Made by a program: the position numbers and the translations under genes. A stretch of DNA of 64,000 nt from Balneola vulgaris DSM 17893 (lineage in GTDB: Bacteria; Bacteroidota; Rhodothermia; Balneolales; Balneolaceae): NCBI RefSeq assembly GCF_000375465.1, contig NZ_AQXH01000002.1, positions 186,173-250,172 of the forward strand, read 5' to 3'. Of this stretch, positions 37,525-45,826 are shown one piece after another; the stretch's first letter is position 1, and every line of letters begins with the position of its first letter. The notes beneath the pieces are model-generated. The model had not been told where the DNA came from, did not search any database, and saw only the letters and a program-made list of their open reading frames with translations.

Positions 37525-38805
37525 CTACTTCAGCGTGTTTAAAACTAACTCGCCTTTATTGAATATAGCTACAGCTCTACCTTCTAGCTTCTTATCGATA
37601 TAAGGAGAGTTTTTCGACTTAGAACGAATGTTTTTTACATCATAGGTCCACTCTTCATCGGTATTGAAGAAAGTTAAATTCGCCTTAGCACCTTCCTCAA
37701 TTTTAAGCTCTTCTAAATTCAGAATTGATCTTGGGTTGTAACACAATTTCTCAACCAATTCATTGAGGTTTAACTTTTTTGTCTTTAGAAGTCGCATATT
37801 TGAGATACTCCAAGCCGTTTCAAGACCTAAAATGCCATTTGGAGCGTAAATAAATTCCACTTCTTTTTCTTCAATGGCATGTGGGGCATGGTCGGTACAA
37901 ATCACATCGATGGTTCCATCTACAAGCCCTTCAATCATAGCATCTACATCTGCTTGTGTTCTTAATGGCGGATGCATTTTGTAATTGGTACTAAAGTTTT
38001 GACGCTCAATCTCTTCATCGGTTAAATCAAAATGATGAGGGCATACTTCCGTAGTTACTTTAACGCCTTGTTTCTTCGCTTGGCGTACTAAATCGACCCC
38101 TTTTGCTGTACTGATGTGAGCCACGTGAACATGACCACCTGTGTATTCAGCTAGTAAGATATCGCGAGCAATCATCGTCTCCTCTGCAATCCCTGGAGTT
38201 CCATCTAGGCCTAGTCGTGTACTTACACGGCCTTCATTCATATGCCCTGGTCTTGAAAGCGCTAAGTCTTCTTCGTGGTTGATAATTGGCACCCCTAGCA
38301 TTGATGAATATTCTAAGGCTACTCTCATTACTTGAGAATCATAAACGGGATCGCCATCATCACTAAAAGCAACCGCACCGCCATCTTTCATATCGCCCAT
38401 TTCTGCGATGGATTTACCTGCTCTATCTTTTGTAACACATCCAATAGGGTGTACATCAACAGGTGTAGACTCGGCTTTCTTGATGATGTACTCTACAACA
38501 TCACGGGTATGGGTAGCAGGCTTCGTGTTCGGCATACATGCTACTGCGGTAAAACCACCAAAGGCAGCAGCGGCACAACCGGTTTTAATAGTTTCTTTAT
38601 GTTCGAAACCAGGCTCACGTAAATGGATGTGCATGTCCATCCAACCTGGACTTACATATGCTCCTTCAAAATCATGGGATTCTTCACCCTTATTCAGTGT
38701 TAACCCACTTCCAATTTCTTTAATTACTCCTTCTTCAATTCTTATATCAACCGTGTCGGTACCTTTATGGTTTTTACTTACAGGGCGTACGTTTTGTAGG
38801 AGCAT
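37525..38805 (-). CDS. pyrC: Dihydroorotase
   Basis: 426 residues, an amidohydrolase-fold class I dihydroorotase that cyclises carbamoyl-aspartate in pyrimidine synthesis. Metal-binding signatures: DMHIHLREPGFEHKET, the Asp in AFSDDGDPV (which replaces the carbamylated Lys in this class), NHEED, HVAHISTAKG and ICTDHAPH. Length fits the PyrC/PyrX type that may be active alone. First gene of the pyrC–tsaB–accD–obg–dprA–DUF3109–rpoN run. Confidence 0.95.
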   Translation of the reverse strand: MLLQNVRPVSKNHKGTDTVDIRIEEGVIKEIGSGLTLNKGEESHDFEGAYVSPGWMDMHIHLREPGFEHKETIKTGCAAAAFGGFTAVACMPNTKPATHTRDVVEYIIKKAESTPVDVHPIGCVTKDRAGKSIAEMGDMKDGGAVAFSDDGDPVYDSQVMRVALEYSSMLGVPIINHEEDLALSRPGHMNEGRVSTRLGLDGTPGIAEETMIARDILLAEYTGGHVHVAHISTAKGVDLVRQAKKQGVKVTTEVCPHHFDLTDEEIERQNFSTNYKMHPPLRTQADVDAMIEGLVDGTIDVICTDHAPHAIEEKEVEFIYAPNGILGLETAWSISNMRLLKTKKLNLNELVEKLCYNPRSILNLEELKIEEGAKANLTFFNTDEEWTYDVKNIRSKSKNSPYIDKKLEGRAVAIFNKGELVLNTLK

Positions 38806-38855
38806 CTTATCTTTTTTAATGATTTGAATTCGCCTTGAATATAGGGGTTTTACAC

Positions 38856-38912
38856 GATTGGATTAATTGAAATCTTAAAAACATTCTAGATGTTTTTGCA
38901 CCATATCCAATC
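38856..38912. repeat. Nested inverted repeats upstream of pyrC
   Basis: GATTGGAT (38856–38863) pairs with ATCCAATC (38905–38912), and an inner repeat AAAAACAT / ATGTTTTT (38877–38897) sits between them. It lies 52–107 bp upstream of the pyrC ATG in the otherwise empty 273-bp gap before the YCII-like gene. It may be an operator or a structured RNA leader; no known riboswitch is recognised. Confidence 0.45.
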
Positions 38913-39078
38913 AATTTAATTTATACCGCCAGGCGTTGAGTATCACCGTTTTAAAAATTGAACATTATCGTTGAGAACAGTACGGGGTATTAAATTTATT
39001 AGCATTAGTCCACGCATCTGATTTTATTAATGCTGATTTAGAATTTCGGGGTCGATATTAATACTAAAATTGAAGCGT

Positions 39079-39399
39079 ATGAAAAATTACATGCTCATAT
39101 TTCGTGGTCAAAAAGGGGTGGATACTTCAGATGAAGCTTTAAAAGAACGGATTACCCTTCATATCAATTGGATAAAAAAACTGGGCAACCAACATATTGA
39201 CTCGCAGAGACTTGAAGAGAAAGGCGCTCATATATTAAATCACGATACCGTTTATACAAGTGGCCCATTTATACAAGATGAGGAAATTATTCTTGGCTTT
39301 ACTACCATAGCGGCAAAAGATTTAGATGAAGCAATATTCCTTGCCAAGACTTGCCCTCTTCTAAACTATTTCGAGATTGTTGTGCGGCCAGTTGCTTAA
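39079..39399 (+). CDS. YCII-related domain protein
   Basis: About 106 residues from the ATG at 39079 (an in-frame TTG is 9 bp upstream). The single domain resembles the YCII/DGPF family: YMLIFRGQ at the start, HINWIKKLG, GPFIQDEEIILGFTTIAAKDLDEAI. Family members are small cytosolic dimers, some joined to ECF sigma factors, generally without a defined role. Convergent with the next gene; their stop codons are adjacent. Confidence 0.75.
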   Translation: MKNYMLIFRGQKGVDTSDEALKERITLHINWIKKLGNQHIDSQRLEEKGAHILNHDTVYTSGPFIQDEEIILGFTTIAAKDLDEAIFLAKTCPLLNYFEIVVRPVA

Positions 39400-40140
39400 T
39401 CAGAATTCTTTGAACAACGATTCAGCGGGCTGAAATTCTGTGTTTATCTCGTTAATGAGAAATAGCCGCATATCATCCCCATGTTTTATACTGATGGAAA
39501 ATGGCATCATAACTTCATTTACTCTTCGATAATCCGACAATTCGTAATGAATCACCTCTTGTTCTCCATTCAATAAATACACCTGCTTCATAATGGGTAA
39601 ATAGGATTCTTTGGAAATGAAGTACATTTCCTCCCCATAGCTTAGTCCCGTAAGTCGAATGATATAGGCTTCCACAAAATCGGTTTTCACTTCCCCTTCG
39701 TAATACACTTCCAATCCTTGATCTTCAAAAGTGAATAAGTTGTTCGTGTAAAAGTGACTATAATGATGTTCATCCAAAGATCTTCGACGTAATGAAGTAT
39801 GGTTATCATTGTCATGAATCCAACCACGACGACCATACCTTGATATTGAGTAGTTTAGTGAATCCCCTTTAACATCTATTCGCGCCCATCTTCGCTTAAA
39901 CGTGTACATCTCAAAAGGTTGTTGCGTACTTCCCTCTTGTAGCATCACTCCAGTAGCTAGAAAATAAGTTGATTTAATATTGGGCTGTTTACCCCCTAGA
40001 GAATCTATAACTGTACTGACGAGCGAATTCAGTTCTTGTTCATACTCAATAATATCTCTGATGTACTTAAGTCGGTCTTGAGCTACCAACACAGGTACAC
40101 ATAAGTGGGCAATCAGTATGGTTATGAATACTTTTTTCAT
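39400..40140 (-). CDS. Secreted protein with LolA-like fold (outer-membrane lipoprotein-sorting-like)
   Basis: 246 residues. Sec signal peptide (ends VLVAQ), then an alternating beta pattern with TFKRRWARIDVKGDSLNYS, YLPIMKQVYLLNGEQEV and DYRRVNEVMMPFSI, which resembles LolA/LolB-type or DUF4292-like proteins that bind acyl chains. The exact family cannot be fixed by eye. Located alone on the minus strand between two plus-strand genes. Confidence 0.5.
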   Translation of the reverse strand: MKKVFITILIAHLCVPVLVAQDRLKYIRDIIEYEQELNSLVSTVIDSLGGKQPNIKSTYFLATGVMLQEGSTQQPFEMYTFKRRWARIDVKGDSLNYSISRYGRRGWIHDNDNHTSLRRRSLDEHHYSHFYTNNLFTFEDQGLEVYYEGEVKTDFVEAYIIRLTGLSYGEEMYFISKESYLPIMKQVYLLNGEQEVIHYELSDYRRVNEVMMPFSISIKHGDDMRLFLINEINTEFQPAESLFKEF

Positions 40141-40229
40141 ATATCCAAGAGATATGATTCCTTCATTATAACAGATATGAAGTAATAAATCTCGTATGTT
40201 TTGCCCTTCAACTTTTATCAGACAATCGG

Positions 40230-41420
40230 ATGGCTAACCAAACTCCTTTCTTATTTGATATCCCCACTGTTACTGAGTTAACGGGAAAGATTAAGACCTT
40301 ACTAGAACAAAACTTTAATGACATTCTTGTGGAAGGTGAGGCAAGTAATGTTAAGCAAAGTTCTAATGGGCATGTGTACTTCACCTTAAAAGACTCTGGG
40401 GCTCAATTACCCTGTGTGATGTGGCGAAGCACCGCTAAAAGATTAGGAGTTGAATTAAGAGATGGCCAACAAATTGTAGTAGGTGGCGACCTTCAAGTAT
40501 ATGCGCCCCATGGGCGATACCAAATGATTGTAAGTTTAGTGCAACAAGCTGGAATCGGAAAACTTCAGCAAGCATTTGAGGAACTCAAAGCTAAACTTAA
40601 AGCCGAAGGATTATTTGAAGACATTCATAAAAAGCCACTCCCAAAATTCCCTCAAACAATTGGAGTGGTTACCTCCAAAACAACCGCTGCATTCCAAGAC
40701 ATCCGATCAACGCTTGAAAAGCGCTGGCCATTAGCCACAATCAAATTATATCATGCCAGTGTACAAGGTGTAAATGCTGCTCCTGAAATTGTAAAGGGAA
40801 TAGAGCACTTTTCAACCACCAACAATGTAGATGTGATTATTATTGGGCGAGGCGGCGGCTCTCTGGAAGACTTATGGCCATTTAATGAAGAAATTGTGGC
40901 TCGTGCGGTATATGCATGCACGGTTCCTATTATAAGTGGAGTTGGCCATGAAGTGGATTTTTCTATCTCAGATTTTGTAGCCGATAAAAGAGCAGCCACT
41001 CCCACTCAAGCAGCTGTTATGGCCACACCTGATATCGATGAAGTAAAAATGTACGTGGATGACCTTCACCGAAGAATGGAGTTGAATACCAAAGGCGCCG
41101 TTCAGTATTACAAAGATAAAGTGGATAGTATGGCTAAGTCGTATGCACTATTAGCGGTACAACAGAAACTAAGCCATTCCAGAAATAAGATAGCCACCTT
41201 AAAAGAACAACTAAGTAATAGAACGGTATCCTTACAAAGAGATCGCAAAGATAGAATTACACACTTATTGCATCGTATGGAAAAACAAGATCCGAACGAA
41301 CCTCTAACAAAGGGTTTTGTGCGAGTTTGGCAAGGAGATCAATGGATTAGAAAAGCTGCTCAATATCAGAAAGGCACATCCACAGAACTTCAATGGAAAG
41401 ACGAATCAATTAAGCTTTAG
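40230..41420 (+). CDS. xseA: Exodeoxyribonuclease VII large subunit
   Basis: 396 residues. An N-terminal OB fold (IKTLLEQNFNDILVEGEASN) is followed by the catalytic domain with IIGRGGGSLEDLWPFNEE and ISGVGHEVD. The enzyme degrades single-stranded DNA from both ends to short oligonucleotides; it also needs many copies of the small XseB subunit. No xseB follows it here, unlike in many genomes. Confidence 0.95.
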   Translation: MANQTPFLFDIPTVTELTGKIKTLLEQNFNDILVEGEASNVKQSSNGHVYFTLKDSGAQLPCVMWRSTAKRLGVELRDGQQIVVGGDLQVYAPHGRYQMIVSLVQQAGIGKLQQAFEELKAKLKAEGLFEDIHKKPLPKFPQTIGVVTSKTTAAFQDIRSTLEKRWPLATIKLYHASVQGVNAAPEIVKGIEHFSTTNNVDVIIIGRGGGSLEDLWPFNEEIVARAVYACTVPIISGVGHEVDFSISDFVADKRAATPTQAAVMATPDIDEVKMYVDDLHRRMELNTKGAVQYYKDKVDSMAKSYALLAVQQKLSHSRNKIATLKEQLSNRTVSLQRDRKDRITHLLHRMEKQDPNEPLTKGFVRVWQGDQWIRKAAQYQKGTSTELQWKDESIKL

Positions 41421-41426
41421 CACTAG

Positions 41427-42389
41427 ATGAGTACCGAGTTAATTACCATTATTGGAGGTGGTGTAAGTGGATTAACCACTGCTTGTATTCTCCAAAAATC
41501 AGGATTTAAAGTTCGAATTATTGCTCGAGAACCCTTCGAAAAAACCGTATCGGCCAAAGCCGCTGCTATTTGGTTTCCCTTTTTTGCCAAACCCGTTCAC
41601 AAAGTAAATGCATGGAGTTTACGTTCTTTCGAGTATTTCTTAGAGCTTTGCCATAAGCCCGAGTCAGGTATCAGTCTAGTACCATTTACGGTATATGAAG
41701 AGTCGGCAGAAAAGCCCTATTGGTACGATGCTCTTCCTAAGAAATCGACAGTGAAGCCTACAAAAGTAAACGTTTTTGAACGAGAAGCTTATTCATACTC
41801 CATCAAAATTCCACTTATAGAAACTCAGTTATATCTCCCCTATCTCAGAAAGAAGTTTCTAGACCAAGGGGGTTTATTAGAAGAGCGTACCATAAATTCG
41901 TTAAATGAATTTGATGAAAATGAATGGGTTGTAAACTGTACCGGATTGGGTTCTATGCATTTGGTATCCGATAAAAACATGTATCCTATCAAAGGCCAAA
42001 TTGTTAAAGTAGCAAGCCACTCATCTGTGATGGGGTTGTCGCTGGAATTTCCGGTAGACGACAAAAACGAAGAACTTATATATGTAATCCCTCGGAAAGA
42101 TTGTATAGTTATTGGTGGGTCAGCTATTCCTAATGATGACACCGAAGACATCGATCATGACCTTACTAAACGAATGCTACATAGAGCTTCACAGATAGAA
42201 CCAAGGTTGCGAGATCTTGAAATACAAACAGTTTTAACAGGCATGCGCCCTGGTAGAACATCTATTCGACTTGAAAAAGAAGAAGGACGAAAATTAATCC
42301 ATAATTATGGGCATGGTGGCTCAGGTTTTACTGTTGCTTGGGGATGTGCTGAAGAAATCAGCCAAATAATTTCAAACAACACCCATTAA
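41427..42389 (+). CDS. D-amino-acid oxidase family FAD protein
   Basis: 320 residues. The FAD-binding dinucleotide fold begins IIGGGVSGLTTA. The C-terminal signature GMRPGRTSIRLE and HNYGHGGSGFTVAWG match D-amino-acid/D-aspartate oxidases. It would deaminate D-amino acids with O2, forming 2-oxo acids and H2O2; D-Asp oxidase is an equal possibility. Size and motifs are closer to eukaryote-like DAAO than to bacterial DadA. It starts 6 bp after xseA. Confidence 0.88.
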   Translation: MSTELITIIGGGVSGLTTACILQKSGFKVRIIAREPFEKTVSAKAAAIWFPFFAKPVHKVNAWSLRSFEYFLELCHKPESGISLVPFTVYEESAEKPYWYDALPKKSTVKPTKVNVFEREAYSYSIKIPLIETQLYLPYLRKKFLDQGGLLEERTINSLNEFDENEWVVNCTGLGSMHLVSDKNMYPIKGQIVKVASHSSVMGLSLEFPVDDKNEELIYVIPRKDCIVIGGSAIPNDDTEDIDHDLTKRMLHRASQIEPRLRDLEIQTVLTGMRPGRTSIRLEKEEGRKLIHNYGHGGSGFTVAWGCAEEISQIISNNTH

Positions 42390-42492
42390 ATGCAGTGATA
42401 ATAAAAGTTTTCATCTATACTTTTAAATTATTGTCACCGTTACTCTCGCAATAATTGCATTTATGCATACTAACAATTCAATACTTTTATCT

Positions 42493-43584
42493 ATGAAATC
42501 AAGAATCCGCTACTTTTTTGTTGCAGTTTTCACCGTACTAGGTGTTCATGGCACAGCAAATGCTCAAGACAATCAGCTCACCTTTTATGGTGATGTTCGT
42601 GTAGGCCACATTGGTAATGACACAAATGCCGATGGACTTGGAGGGAATAACTCATTACTCAGAATGAGACCTGGAATTAAATATCTGTTTAATGAAAACC
42701 ACTCGTTTTCAGGACGACTGGCCTATTTAGTATCCGTTGAATTTGAAGACTTCGATGTTAGTTTAGAAGCAGATTATAACAACAGAGCTTTATCCTATGG
42801 CACACTGGGTATCGATGAACTATACTATCAATATTCTGATGCTAAAAACTTGCTTAAAGTTGGGCGATTCCAGCAATCATTTAATGTTTTAAGTAATGCT
42901 CAACGCTCTCATTTTAAATTCCAATCTAACGCGAATTTTGTACACTGGACGGATGGAGTTCAATATCGTCGGTATCTAAATAACGGATGGTTTGGGGAAG
43001 CTATCGTTGAATTCCACGAAGCAAATGTTTCTTATCCATATAGCTTTGGCCTCGATTTTGATGGAGACCATTTGAATGTGGCAAGCTTCTTGAACTTTGA
43101 ACATCGCCAAAGAGATGAAAATAACATCATCCAGAAAGGATTCACAGTAATGTGGGCCCCTCATACTTATATTCAAGGTTCAACAGTAAGTGATTTTATT
43201 AGAGATGATTACCTAGCTATCAGTTCTAGAATAGCTTATGACCTTCCAAAACCTGATGCCTTAAAAGGTGGTTCCATTCGAATTGCAGGTGAACTTGGTA
43301 CTAATTTACACGACCGAATAGAAAATGCGTACAGCATGGTGGCGTCCTTCGGAATTAACAACTATGCGGATAAACATGAACTCATGTTAGAGTTGGCTAA
43401 AACAGGCTCACAGTGGTTAACAGCTTCAAGTTATGCTCGAAATGCAGACGAGTTGGAAATTCGATATCGTTATCACTTTAACCCAAAATTCAATATGGAT
43501 TTCAGATATCGTATCAGAGATTATAGAATTGATGGGGTTGCCAACAGATATTCAACATTTATTCGAGCTACCTATAAGTTTTAA
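42493..43584 (+). CDS. Outer-membrane beta-barrel protein (porin-like)
   Basis: About 363 residues from the Met at 42493, which begins a standard Sec signal peptide ending ANAQ (the frame opens 30 bp earlier). The mature protein is a series of alternating strands and ends RYSTFIRATYKF, the C-terminal aromatic strand of barrels. Segments such as LKVGRFQQSFNVLSNAQRSH resemble alginate-export-type porins. Substrate unknown. Confidence 0.7.
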   Translation: MKSRIRYFFVAVFTVLGVHGTANAQDNQLTFYGDVRVGHIGNDTNADGLGGNNSLLRMRPGIKYLFNENHSFSGRLAYLVSVEFEDFDVSLEADYNNRALSYGTLGIDELYYQYSDAKNLLKVGRFQQSFNVLSNAQRSHFKFQSNANFVHWTDGVQYRRYLNNGWFGEAIVEFHEANVSYPYSFGLDFDGDHLNVASFLNFEHRQRDENNIIQKGFTVMWAPHTYIQGSTVSDFIRDDYLAISSRIAYDLPKPDALKGGSIRIAGELGTNLHDRIENAYSMVASFGINNYADKHELMLELAKTGSQWLTASSYARNADELEIRYRYHFNPKFNMDFRYRIRDYRIDGVANRYSTFIRATYKF

Positions 43585-43616
43585 GTATATACAGTAGTAC
43601 TGTTATTTTTTTATTA

Positions 43617-43670
43617 TCGCTTGAAGTTTAGGCTTTGCTTATGCACCTTAATTTCAAGTGATATTTTTTA
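43617..43670 (+). terminator. Possible terminator after the porin-like gene
   Basis: Arms TCGCTTGAA / TTCAAGTGA (one wobble) with a 27-nt loop, followed by TATTTTTTA. Weak because of the long loop. Confidence 0.4.
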
Positions 43671-43696
43671 TCTACATCCTCTACTACTGAACTAGC

Positions 43697-43743
43697 ATGA
43701 AACACCTACTTATCAAATGTATTGTTGCTAGTGTTGTATGTTT
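43697..43743 (+). repeat. Direct repeat, copy 1 (start of propeller gene)
   Basis: 47 bp beginning at the ATG, identical to 44693–44739 except for one position (T at 43720, C at 44716). Confidence 0.95.
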
Positions 43744-44674
43744 AATAGGTATGCTGAATTGCTTTGAAAAAGAAGTTGTAAAAGATAATCTTGAACTATT
43801 GAGTAGCACTACGGAATTTAGTGATGAACTCTTTTTTGCATATCCGAAGTACATAGCTGACACAGGAGTTTCGCTTGTTATCACCGATTTAAATGATTCA
43901 AAAATAGTCGAAGTTGATTATTCAGGAAAGTTAATTCGTACTTATGGTCAGAAAGGTAGAGGACCTGGTGAATATCTAATGCCTTCAAATCCAATAATGG
44001 CAAATGACCTATTATATATTTCCGATGCTGGAAATGCTAAAATTTTAACCTTTGAAAGTAATGGAAGTTTCAATAACGAGATTAAAATTTCAGACCCAAT
44101 TTTAGAATTTACCACGAATGGTGAGTATTTATATGCATTCACCTTCAACAGTGTAGACGACAGGTTAATAAAAAAATATTCTATGAACGGTGAGTTCATA
44201 AATTCATTCGGTAAGTTAGAAACTACAGAAGAGACATCACTAAATAATATCACAAAACTGGTGATATACAATAATGAGTTATGGGTACTTCATCTATATT
44301 TTCCAATCCTTAAAATATATTCCTTAGATGGTGAATTAATTCAAAAGTATAATTTATCAAACGCATTTGATTACTCAGAGAGATTTAACCAATCGAAGGA
44401 AAAACCAAAATATTCAAATGTATCTGGCCAAAAAGTTATCTATCAATCTATTACAATGAATAAAGATGGGATTTATTTAGGCATTTATGATCCTAGCAAT
44501 AATAATATTATTGCAGATCATTTTAACTTTGATGTAATCCCAATAACTCGATATAGGTATACATCTAATGATGAAAAAATCTATCATTTTCATTCAGTAC
44601 TAGTTGACTCTACTTTATATGTAGCTGGCGCAGATACAGAACCGGGATTGTTTATATTCAATAAAACTGACTGA
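43697..44674 (+). CDS. Six-bladed beta-propeller lipoprotein carrying tspO's first 16 codons
   Basis: 325 residues. The signal sequence MKHLLIKCIVASVVCL is identical to the first 16 residues of the TspO gene 996 bp downstream and is followed by IGMLNC, a lipobox, so it becomes a lipoprotein. The body has YSGKLIRTYGQKGRGPGEY, the mark of Bacteroidota six-bladed propellers (DUF5128-like), with repeated blades. Sampled parts of this gene are about 30% G+C (54 of 180 bases), against about 43% (51 of 120) in tspO. Likely acquired and fused to tspO's start. Ligand unknown. Confidence 0.8.
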   Translation: MKHLLIKCIVASVVCLIGMLNCFEKEVVKDNLELLSSTTEFSDELFFAYPKYIADTGVSLVITDLNDSKIVEVDYSGKLIRTYGQKGRGPGEYLMPSNPIMANDLLYISDAGNAKILTFESNGSFNNEIKISDPILEFTTNGEYLYAFTFNSVDDRLIKKYSMNGEFINSFGKLETTEETSLNNITKLVIYNNELWVLHLYFPILKIYSLDGELIQKYNLSNAFDYSERFNQSKEKPKYSNVSGQKVIYQSITMNKDGIYLGIYDPSNNNIIADHFNFDVIPITRYRYTSNDEKIYHFHSVLVDSTLYVAGADTEPGLFIFNKTD

Positions 44675-44692
44675 ATAAATCAAAGTCATTAA

Positions 44693-44739
44693 ATGAAACA
44701 CCTACTTATCAAATGCATTGTTGCTAGTGTTGTATGTTT
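44693..44739 (+). repeat. Direct repeat, copy 2 (start of tspO)
   Basis: Same 47 bp as 43697–43743 with one mismatch; codes the first 15–16 residues of TspO. Confidence 0.95.
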
Positions 44740-45166
44740 GGCCATGGGTGGGCTTTCGGGTGTCGTTACTGCTGATGCAATACCTACTTGGTACACAACC
44801 ATCCAAAAGCCTTCTTTTAATCCACCTAGTTGGGTTTTTGGCCCAGTTTGGACTACCCTTTATATCTTAATGGGCATTGCATTTGGTGTAATCTGGGATT
44901 CGGACAGTTCCAATCCTATGAAGAGAAAAGCGATGGGTATCTTTGGAATTCAACTATTACTTAATGCACTTTGGAGTATTTTGTTCTTTGGTTTGCAAAA
45001 CCCCTTTGCCGCATTTATTGAAATCATTGTACTGCAGATTTTCATCCTTCTCACAATCCTCTATTTTTATAGAATCAAAGCTTGGACGATATGGCTACTT
45101 GTACCCTATTCACTTTGGGTTGGCTTTGCTTCCGTACTCAATTATTCCATATACATCCTTAACTAA
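44693..45166 (+). CDS. tspO: TspO/MBR family protein
   Basis: 157 residues with five predicted transmembrane helices, the standard TspO fold. WYTTIQKPSFNPPSWVFGPVWT is the hallmark, followed by ALWSILFFGLQNP and LLVPYSLWVGFASVLNYSI. TspO proteins bind porphyrins and similar ligands and act in stress regulation. The native start sequence shared with the propeller gene matches what is usual in this family, so tspO is the likely source. No ribosome site is seen upstream of it, because the inserted gene has displaced the original leader. Confidence 0.93.
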   Translation: MKHLLIKCIVASVVCLAMGGLSGVVTADAIPTWYTTIQKPSFNPPSWVFGPVWTTLYILMGIAFGVIWDSDSSNPMKRKAMGIFGIQLLLNALWSILFFGLQNPFAAFIEIIVLQIFILLTILYFYRIKAWTIWLLVPYSLWVGFASVLNYSIYILN

Positions 45167-45278
45167 AGCCACCTATTTATTGCTATTGTTTGGCTTTCAG
45201 GCAGATAAAGCTTCATAGAATCTTCATATAAGAGTGCTAGCTTTTAACTGTATAAAGAATAACCTCTATTACAAAAAA

Positions 45279-45749
45279 ATGAACGTATTAATAACATTAT
45301 TGACGGTTCTATTTTTAGCAAATCCAGTGGCACCTAACACGGATTCAGAAATTAAAACCACTCAAGAGAACAACACTATAACTGAAGTTGTAATCGAATC
45401 TAACGACAAGATGAGATTTAACTTAAAAGAGATCAAAGTTAAAGCAGGTACCACTGTTAAATTAACTTTGAAGCATGTAGGTAAATTACCTAAACAAGCT
45501 ATGGGGCATAACTTTGTTCTTTTAAAGCAAGGCGTTGAATTACGCGACTTTGCCATGGAAGCTACTAAGTTTAAAGCCAACGATTATATCCCAGAAAATA
45601 CCAATGATACTATCGCCTACACTGATCTAATTGGTGGAGGGGAATCAACTACAATTGAATTTGAAGCTCCAGAAAAGGGCACCTATACATTCCTTTGTAG
45701 TTTCCCTGGTCACTTTGGATTGATGAAAGGAACTTTTGTAGTGGAATAA
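45279..45749 (+). CDS. Azurin-like blue copper protein
   Basis: About 156 residues from the Met at 45279 (frame opens 45 bp earlier). Sec signal peptide, then an azurin cupredoxin fold. Type 1 copper ligands are visible: His in MGHNFVL, then Cys, His and Met in FLCSFPGHFGLMKG. It carries single electrons in the periplasm, with partners such as cytochromes or nitrite reductase; none is nearby. It is convergent with the ethylene-receptor-like kinase. Confidence 0.92.
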   Translation: MNVLITLLTVLFLANPVAPNTDSEIKTTQENNTITEVVIESNDKMRFNLKEIKVKAGTTVKLTLKHVGKLPKQAMGHNFVLLKQGVELRDFAMEATKFKANDYIPENTNDTIAYTDLIGGGESTTIEFEAPEKGTYTFLCSFPGHFGLMKGTFVVE

Positions 45750-45783
45750 AACCACTCTAAAAATTGATTATCTAAGTTTGTTG

Positions 45784-45819
45784 AAAAGCCACAAAGTTGA
45801 ACCCTTCGTGGCTTTTTTT
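45784..45819 (+). terminator. Terminator after azurin
   Basis: Stem aagccacaaag / cttcgtggctt (one mismatch) and a run of seven T. On the minus strand the reverse is less convincing. Confidence 0.75.
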
Positions 45820-45826
45820 ATTTCTA

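Noticed and set aside
43697-44739. Insertion sequence explanation of the 47-bp repeat
   Set aside because: No transposase gene, terminal inverted repeats or short target-site duplication was seen; the repeated piece is coding and starts at the start codon.
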